Under the pieces are notes generated by a model. The model had not been told where the DNA came from. It saw only the letters and a program-made list of their open reading frames with translations, and did not search any database. A stretch of DNA of 64,000 bases from Cruorifilaria tuberocauda (taxonomy: Eukaryota; Nematoda; Chromadorea; Rhabditida; Onchocercidae), in the NCBI GenBank assembly GCA_013365365.1, contig JABVXU010000031.1, forward strand, positions 186,001-250,000, given 5' to 3'. Positions within the stretch are counted from its first letter, which is position 1; each line of letters opens with the position of its first letter. The translations under genes were made by a program, and so were the position numbers. Shown in pieces: positions 61,201 to 64,000 of this stretch.

Positions 61201-63826
61201 TCATGTATCATATAATTAAAAGGATGAACTTATTTAAAATCAGAAGAATATATCATCTCAGGGGGAAAAAAATTATCATTTTCTCGTGCACCTTAACTCA
61301 TCTTTTAATTTTCAATTTCATGTTGAAGAAATGTAACAAGATTTTTTAGAAATTGCTCCTTGGACTGGACGGTTTTATTCGCTATTAGATCCATCATATG
61401 CTAAAAATAACATCCCTATCATTGCATCTGTGTCAGAACATCAGCCAACAGCATGGAGCTCATTCTATTTTGACTTGCAAATACTGGTATTTACTTTCCC
61501 AGGTATTTGATTTTTGTAATTATAGTTCCTCATTTGTTCACGTGAATTGCTTTTTCCGTTGTCAACTTCATTTAAGCAGGAAATGTTGTGAATTTTCAGT
61601 ATAGTGATCGAAATCTGAAAAAGCTTTAGAATTGAGCAGTATCAATTCTCTTCTCATAAATAGTTCTATGTTTTCAGTTGGACTATATGTGTGCTTCAAA
61701 GAGCTCAATGATCATAACATTTTCATCATACTTTATGCTCTTACAAGTATTTATTTTGCGGTATGCATTTGTTTTTTAGTTCATTTTAAGAAAATTTTTA
61801 GCTTTCTGCTTAGTTCGTTCTATAACACTAATTTAATTGATATATTTTTCTCATCTTTATTCATCTATTACGAAATGCATTAATTACCTTATAATATTCC
61901 GTCATAAGAATTATGTTTTACGAAAATTATCATCATAATTTTCGAATAAGCAGAAATGATTAATATTTTTTAGGGTGTCATGGTTCGTTTAATGTTAGTA
62001 TTGGCTCCAGTAATGTGCATATTAGGTGGTATTGCACTGTCATCGACATTGGCTACGTTTATGAAGAATTTGGATTCATCATCCACGCACACTAAGCATG
62101 ATAAGAAAGAAAAGGAGAAAAATTATCCTTATAAGAATGAAGTACTTCTCTTTCTGGTTGTGGTCTCTTTAGGATTTGACTAGCAGTATACTTGGAACTA
62201 GCTATTTGTAATGAAATTTGTAGGGCCCTGCAAGTGAATGCTTCAAGTAAATTGTTGGTTGAAAATTATTACTTTATTGCTTATTTAAAAGCAATGTTTA
62301 AAGTAATCTCATTGCTCTCGTATTCTTTTTTACTGTTATTATCTGACATACTTTTTAAATTTCAGGTAGCGCAAGCAGTGATTGCGATTGTTGCAGTATT
62401 TTTCTTTTCTTATGTATATCACTGCACATGGGCAACTTCAGAAGCTTATAGTAGTCCTTCAATTGTTCTTTCTGCGCATGGTGGTGATGGGTCAACGATT
62501 ATTTTCGATGATTTCAGAGAAGCCTATTATTGGCTACGCAAGAACACACATCCGGTCGGTAGACAGCATTTTTATGGGAATATAAAAATTAAAAGAGTGC
62601 TGAAACAATTTTCCCCGATAATATTCCATCGGTTTTTCGAAATTCTCAAATATTTCAGGAAGCAAAAATTATGTCTTGGTGGGATTATGGATATCAAATA
62701 ACAGCAATGGCAAATCGAACAGTTATTGTTGATAATAATACGTGGAATAATACACATATATCGCGTGTTGGACAGGTTTCAAATTCCTTAAAGTTTTTAT
62801 TCAGTTTACATAACAATTTAACAGTTTTTTCTCGATTATCTAAAAACATGAGTTTGGTCGCTATATTGGACTCATTGCTTAATAAAATTTATCTTTACTG
62901 ACTCATGCAATCAAAAATCTGCTGCGTTCACATTTATTGTATAACTCTTCTCTACATTACTTAACAGTCTAAAATTTTTTTTAATTTCATTCAGGCGATG
63001 TCTTCGAAAGAGGAAGATGCATATGAAATAATGCGTGAACTGGATGTTGATTATGTCCTCGTAATTTTTGGTGGAGTAATCGGGTATTCTTCTGATGGTA
63101 ATTTTTTGTAAAGATTTATAAATATATAAAATTGAGTACTTCAGTTTTCCACATTTTTAGTTTAGAAGTTTCTCTCAGAGAGTAATAAATTTACTAAAAC
63201 ACTTCAATGTTGACGGAATTCGTTTTAAGAAAAAACTTGCAGTAAATAATAAAACATCAATGATATACTTGATAAATCAGACGAGAACGAGAATTTTTAT
63301 TCACCAACACGACTTCACTGCAAACGGTTTTTTTGAGATATCAACAAATTTTTGTGGATGGTGAGAATTGGTGGATCAACACCGGAGGGGGCTCACATTA
63401 AAGAAATGGATTACTTTTCAAAATCGGGTGAATTCCGTGTTGATCGCGAAGGTTCACCAACGATGCTTAATTGTCTAATGTATAAACTGTGCTACTACCG
63501 GTTTGGCGGACTTTATACACAACATGTTAGTTCGTTTTTTGGACCTCATTCTAAGTTTCGAATTTTGAGGAAATTCATATTTCATATCAAGTTGGAACTG
63601 GAAATGGATCGAGAAATAACATATGAAGGTCGTAATAAATCTCGAATTCTGGAAAATTTTTAAATTGAACTGCTGGTTAATTATACTTCCTAGCTATAGA
63701 TACTTTTAGGGCCAAGTTACCGGTTTTGATAGAGTAAGGCATGCTGAAATCGGCAACAAAGATTTCGAACTCGATTTCTTGGAGGAAGCCTACACCACAG
63801 AACATTGGATCGTAAGAATTTATAAA
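58226..63826 (+). CDS. stt-3: oligosaccharyltransferase catalytic subunit STT3 (3' end uncertain)
   Basis: About 16 plus-strand exons in good phase from ATG 58226 ([19 protein letters not shown]). Multi-pass membrane protein of the ER. The first lumenal loop has [20 protein letters not shown]. Downstream are [20 protein letters not shown], the acidic SYDNEG motif, [33 protein letters not shown], and [19 protein letters not shown]. The catalytic signature [15 protein letters not shown] is near 62690, followed by [12 protein letters not shown]. The lumenal end has [17 protein letters not shown] and [19 protein letters not shown]3 transfers the lipid-linked oligosaccharide to Asn in N-X-S/T sequons, and WWD binds the acceptor sequon. 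The final exon here ends at a GTAAGA donor at 63827, so a last small exon probably lies beyond the window; reading through instead gives a stop at 63940. Confidence 0.95.
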
Positions 63827-64000
63827 GTAAGATATGTTTTCCAGAGAGAATTTTGTCAAGATGGCTCCGGACGTACGATGAGCCGGATAACATTTTTTCG
63901 ATACCTAACGAGGAACATTGTTTGCATTTGTTATAATTAGTGTAATACGTATGACTGATTCGTGCATGTGGAAGTCTATCCCTTAGTATCATGACTTGTT
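63827..64000 (+). other. right window edge, probable last STT3 intron
   Basis: After the donor at 63827 the frame stays open for 37 codons to TAG at 63938-63940, but the translation no longer resembles STT3. An intron running off the window is the likelier reading. Confidence 0.45.

Noticed and set aside
1..64000. tRNA, rRNA, CRISPR arrays, bacterial (Wolbachia-like) inserts and complete transposons
   Set aside because: Scanned by eye for T-loop motifs, long repeat arrays, intronless bacterial-type genes and transposase or reverse-transcriptase motifs; none was found. A computed search (tRNAscan-SE, RepeatMasker) could still reveal degenerate copies.

Overview
The window is intron-rich, AT-rich (roughly 30% G+C by eye) animal DNA. 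Short phase-consistent exons, introns of about 100-800 bases ending in TTTCAG-like acceptors, and acceptor-like sites a few bases before several start codons (spliced-leader style) point to a nematode. Base composition and gene content fit a filarial (clade III) worm, but I cannot name the species. I saw no rRNA, tRNA, CRISPR array, complete transposon or bacterial insert.

Layout. 1706-2868 (-): a small PAX protein that ends right after its paired domain, with a possible distant first exon at 5029-5061. About 5.1-20.2 kb: a gene desert with microsatellites, two short direct-repeat pairs, hairpins and one unexplained long open frame. From 20.2 to 57.6 kb five conserved genes lie on the minus strand: a PCGF3/5-type Polycomb RING protein (20267-21965), CPSF30/CPSF4 (22773-25159), a SUN-domain UNC-84-like protein (27073-37427, first exon not found), EMC4 (41203-42410) and PEX1 (43162-57560). 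One 6.5-kb PEX1 intron (45983-52491) holds a complete plus-strand CRAL-TRIO/GOLD gene (48629-51749) and a less certain minus-strand gene (about 46187-48569) placed head-to-head with it. STT3, the oligosaccharyltransferase catalytic subunit, runs on the plus strand from 58226 toward the right edge, divergent from PEX1.

Functionally the genes are mostly housekeeping: transcription/chromatin (PAX, PCGF), mRNA 3'-end formation (CPSF4), nuclear envelope (UNC-84), ER membrane insertion and N-glycosylation (EMC4, STT3), peroxisome biogenesis (PEX1) and lipid/vesicle biology (CRAL-TRIO/GOLD). They do not form one pathway. The least ordinary signals are the nested divergent gene pair inside PEX1, the multi-pass architecture of the UNC-84 model, a family-supported GC-AG intron in the Polycomb gene, a near-perfect hairpin at 25274-25339, and the desert beside the PAX gene.

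All exon boundaries were inferred by hand from reading frame, splice-site consensus and remembered family patterns. No alignment or expression data were available.
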